Assembly (NCBI GenBank): GCA_049644285.1
Contig: JBARRP010000174.1
Span: 1 to 64,000, forward strand
Direction: 5' to 3'
DNA: 64,000 nt
Origin: CAVRXT01 sp049644285
GTDB taxonomy: Bacteria; Acidobacteriota; Terriglobia; Acidiferrales; UBA7541
The position numbers and the translations under genes are program-made. The notes below the pieces were generated by a model. That model saw only the letters and a program-made list of their open reading frames with translations. It had not been told where the DNA came from and searched no databases. This document shows, in pieces, positions 62,701 to 64,000 of the stretch. Position 1 is the stretch's first letter; every line of letters begins with the position of its first letter.

Positions 62701-64000
62701 TTAGTGCAGGTTGGCGTATTCGGACTTGGCTTGGCGCAAGAGGGGAATGCCGGGGTCGGCGTCCTTCCACAACGCGAGGAAATCCTGATACGCGGTGCGC
62801 GCCTTCGCTGTGTCGCCTTGCAAGGCGTACGCTCGCGCCAGACCCAGATGCGCCAGCACGCCTGTATGGCAATTCAGCACGATGCCGCGATGATCCAGGA
62901 TTTTCTGAAACTCAGCGGCGGCTTCCTTGCCCTGATGCGCGGCCAGATACGCTTCGCCCCGCTGGTAGACCGGGTACAAGGTGCCAAGGAAGAACGGTGC
63001 AGGCTGGCCGAGTTCATAAGCCACGGATGGCTCCAAAATCGCAATCGCCTTTGCGGAATTCTTGCGGTTCGTTTCGATAACGGCGTGAATTGCCGGCAGC
63101 CAATAAGCCTTGAGAATGGTATTCGATGGATATTGTTTCGCTAGTTGGTCAGCAAGGGATTGCGCGTGTGCCAGGTCTCCCGCTCGGGCGAAGGCCAGGG
63201 CAGCAGCCATGCGGATGTCGCGGCCCGGAGCGAGAGCAATGGCTGCTTCGGCGTCTTGCATGGCCAGCGTCGCGTTGCCGAATTCCGCTTCGCGCAAAGC
63301 AGCGTTGACTTTCCAGATAGCCCCGGTTTCTTTTGCATCGGCGCTCACGGCAGATTGAACGGCCCGGCGTGACAAATCGCGAGCCTTTTCGAGACGGCCG
63401 TGGAAGGCTTCCGTGTCGGATTGCGCGGAAAGGAAGAAATCCTCAGCCCCCGGCTTTCCCATTGCCCACTCGAATTGCTGCTGCATTCCGGGCGCGTCGC
63501 CGCGAAGGAACGAGAGTTGATACATGTCGAGATGAATAAAAGGACTTTCCAGGTTCCGGGCAAGCGCCTGATCAAGCGTTTGCTTGACTTCGTCGAGGCG
63601 ATTCAAGGCTAAATAAATGACACCCAGATTTGTATATACGACTGCATCGTCCGGGTTAAGACGCGCCGACTCGAGATTATTCGAGAGGGCCTTGTCGTAC
63701 CGCCCCAATACCTGATAACTGTTCCCAAGGTTGCCAACCGCTATGTCATCTCGCGGGTAGGTTTGCGCCCAGAGCTGATATTCCTGGATCGCTTGTTCCG
63801 CATCTCCCATTACATTGTCAAAGTAAAGAGATTGAATATGGAATTTCTCCCGTTCACTCACGCGGTCGCGCAATGCATACGCCTTGTTTATGTTCTCAAT
63901 TGCGAGCGTCGCCTCGCCCATATTCAGGTATGCGATGCCGAGCCTGTTGTAAGCCATGGCAAAGTTGGGATCGAGCTCGATGGCTCGTTTAAAGGAGGGA
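62701..64000 (-). CDS. TPR-repeat protein, C-terminal part (truncated at window end)
   Basis: At least 432 codons open to the right edge; the methionine at 63957 is internal, because SFKRAIELDPNFAMAYNRLG continues the repeat across it. About nine tetratricopeptide repeats are visible, for example AYNRLGIAYLNMGEATLAIE, AVGNLGNSYQVLGRYDKALS, and AVVYTNLGVIYLALNRLDEV. In Acidobacteriota such a block often forms the C-terminal half of a membrane serine/threonine protein kinase or adenylate-cyclase-like sensor, so the missing part may be a kinase domain. That is inference. Confidence 0.75.
   Translation of the reverse strand, partial: PSFKRAIELDPNFAMAYNRLGIAYLNMGEATLAIENINKAYALRDRVSEREKFHIQSLYFDNVMGDAEQAIQEYQLWAQTYPRDDIAVGNLGNSYQVLGRYDKALSNNLESARLNPDDAVVYTNLGVIYLALNRLDEVKQTLDQALARNLESPFIHLDMYQLSFLRGDAPGMQQQFEWAMGKPGAEDFFLSAQSDTEAFHGRLEKARDLSRRAVQSAVSADAKETGAIWKVNAALREAEFGNATLAMQDAEAAIALAPGRDIRMAAALAFARAGDLAHAQSLADQLAKQYPSNTILKAYWLPAIHAVIETNRKNSAKAIAILEPSVAYELGQPAPFFLGTLYPVYQRGEAYLAAHQGKEAAAEFQKILDHRGIVLNCHTGVLAHLGLARAYALQGDTAKARTAYQDFLALWKDADPGIPLLRQAKSEYANLH

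Overview
The window looks like part of a chromosome from a member of the Acidobacteriota. The evidence is a PadR regulator placed directly before a large permease with two MacB/FtsX units and no ATPase (the 'ADOP' type typical of this phylum), a very large Oar-like TonB-dependent receptor with an N-terminal carboxypeptidase-regulatory domain, many secreted amidohydrolases, beta-propeller proteins and glycosidases, a lipoprotein with Ig-like and IPT/TIG domains, and moderately high GC. No rRNA, tRNA or CRISPR array was seen. The organism probably uses selenocysteine, because one OsmC-family gene carries an in-frame UGA at its catalytic Cys position.

Layout. 1-190: the 5' end of a transposase gene running off the left edge, with two direct repeats upstream. 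363-4992: a secreted cupin, a six-bladed propeller (NHL) protein, a LigI-like amidohydrolase and an LVIVD-type propeller protein. 5055-19898: a candidate catabolic island. It holds a decarboxylase-like amidohydrolase, a cupin, a Cys-form GrdB/PrdB-like protein, a CocE/NonD hydrolase, a SnoaL-like protein, the TonB receptor, an operon of SDR, aryl-AMP ligase and amidohydrolase, an aromatic-acid-type MFS transporter, and a TetR regulator. Two nearly identical 20-bp palindromes 11.3 kb apart (6196-6215 and 17509-17528) sit in its promoter regions and suggest one shared repressor. 20024-24483: a second CocE hydrolase, an M28 peptidase and a DUF1223 protein. 24596-29902: the OsmC selenoprotein, small secreted and VOC proteins, an LssY-C protein, two coupled small genes, a cold-shock protein with strong terminators on both sides, and a lipocalin-like protein.

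30041-39106: a PQQ-type propeller, a glycosidase with a discoidin-like module, an Ig/IPT lipoprotein, an FMN alpha-hydroxyacid oxidase and a GH15 enzyme. 40098-50689: a sugar-utilisation locus. A DeoR regulator leads a tightly overlapping SIS - PfkB kinase - amidohydrolase - YjbQ operon. Next to it are a GH36-like lipoprotein, a LacI regulator and a GH2 enzyme with the Asp/Glu catalytic pair of exo-beta-D-glucosaminidases. Together these suggest use of an amino sugar or a related sugar.

50690-57085: a repeat-bearing intergenic region, a cupin, SRPBCC proteins, a PAL-like propeller and an intact IS (54365-55759) with TGTC termini and a 16-bp target duplication, matching the IS1202 type. 57616-64000: the PadR-ADOP pair, a DJ-1/PfpI-YHS fusion lipoprotein, a small secreted protein and the C-terminal TPR part of a gene that runs off the right edge. 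Functions come from motif recognition by eye. No database search was run.
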